Below, piece by piece: positions 63,964 through 64,000 of a stretch of 64,000 nt of DNA. Numbering within the stretch: the first letter of the stretch is position 1; the number at the start of each line of letters is the position of its first letter. The notes beneath the pieces were generated by a model, which saw only the letters and a program-made list of their open reading frames with translations, had not been told where the DNA came from and did no database searches. Origin of the DNA: Robertmurraya sp. FSL R5-0851 (GTDB lineage: Bacteria > Bacillota > Bacilli > Bacillales > Cytobacillaceae); NCBI RefSeq assembly GCF_038002965.1, contig NZ_JBBOOE010000001.1:508501-572500 (forward strand). Reading direction: 5' to 3'. Both the position numbers and the translations under genes were made by a program.

Positions 63964-64000
63964 GTGGATAAACAAACTAGCAGTTTTAGATGGGTGGTAT
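63964..64000 (+). CDS. 5' end of a gene, probably a membrane transporter
   Basis: A GTG at 63964 follows AGGAG at 63951 with good spacing and opens MDKQTSSFRWVV before the window ends. Short polar N-terminus then aromatic/hydrophobic residues is common in MFS permeases, but 12 residues cannot decide it. A palindrome GTGCCAGGCAC (63851-63861) lies in the divergent gap. Confidence 0.4.
   Translation, partial: MDKQTSSFRWVV

Overview
The window is a stretch of low-GC Firmicutes chromosome, most likely from an endospore-forming member of the Bacillaceae. The support is AT-rich coding sequence with strong AGGAGG-type ribosome sites and GTG/TTG starts, a spore-coat transglutaminase (tgl) with a YjcZ-like small protein, a classical Fur box, a lysine (L-box) riboswitch, a MocR regulator, a yugP homologue and paired CNNM/CBS membrane proteins. 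No rRNA, tRNA, CRISPR array or prophage was seen. The genus cannot be fixed by eye.

Layout. 1-2.8 kb: Fur-controlled iron-siderophore uptake operon on the minus strand (binding lipoprotein, permease, second permease with an apparent frameshift). 3.8-5.2 kb: xapX-type gene, cdd and deoC for pyrimidine deoxynucleoside salvage. 5.2-29 kb: an accessory region of mostly single-gene units (SEC-C protein, AraC/GyrI, LysE exporter with XRE-cupin regulator, TetR plus nitroreductase, two NUDIX enzymes, LysR plus aldo/keto reductases, MFS exporter, GNAT acetyltransferase, phosphatase, DUF3888 and several small membrane proteins). Many of these units are separated by a recurring element of about 75 bp that carries a hairpin. 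The region also holds one complete IS4-family element, inserted into another repeat, and several gene remnants. 29.7-35.7 kb: an SPFH protein with an Arc-type regulator, a secreted thermonuclease, a MerR regulator with yugP, and a tandem CNNM pair; the MerR and CNNM units share an operator-like dyad. 35.8-38.6 kb: an ABC amino-acid importer behind a lysine riboswitch, so probably a lysine transporter. 39-43 kb: an HTH protein, small proteins and a sigma/anti-sigma/DUF4179-like fusion. 43.6-45 kb: a higher-GC second ftsZ that is broken. 45.3-52.2 kb: small accessory genes, an ECF S component, YitT, an EEP-family hydrolase with a methyltransferase. 53.2-56.8 kb: MocR regulator divergent from phzF and an MFS gene. 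57-58.4 kb: modAB without modC. 58.5-60.7 kb: katG. 61-64 kb: a long SEC-C protein, a CynX-type MFS permease and the start of a further gene.

The most unusual signal is non-coding. At least four sequence-unrelated families of intergenic repeats repeat with the same 52-bp period. They lie at 38632-39180, at 52511-53170 (as a 156-bp, 3 x 52 higher-order unit), at 62379-62575, and in the dispersed elements near 3.0, 7.0, 21.8/23.4, 28.7 and 29.4 kb. In most families the unit carries its own inverted repeat. A period of 52 bp equals five turns of B-DNA, so the dyads would lie on one face of the helix. A second non-coding layer is the roughly 75-bp hairpin-plus-tail element between accessory genes, which gives the region a cassette-like look. 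Several coding lesions (second siderophore permease, MerR, ftsZ, DUF3231, SWIM protein, GNAT copy) mark active decay. Two of them are single-base homopolymer differences and could be sequencing errors.
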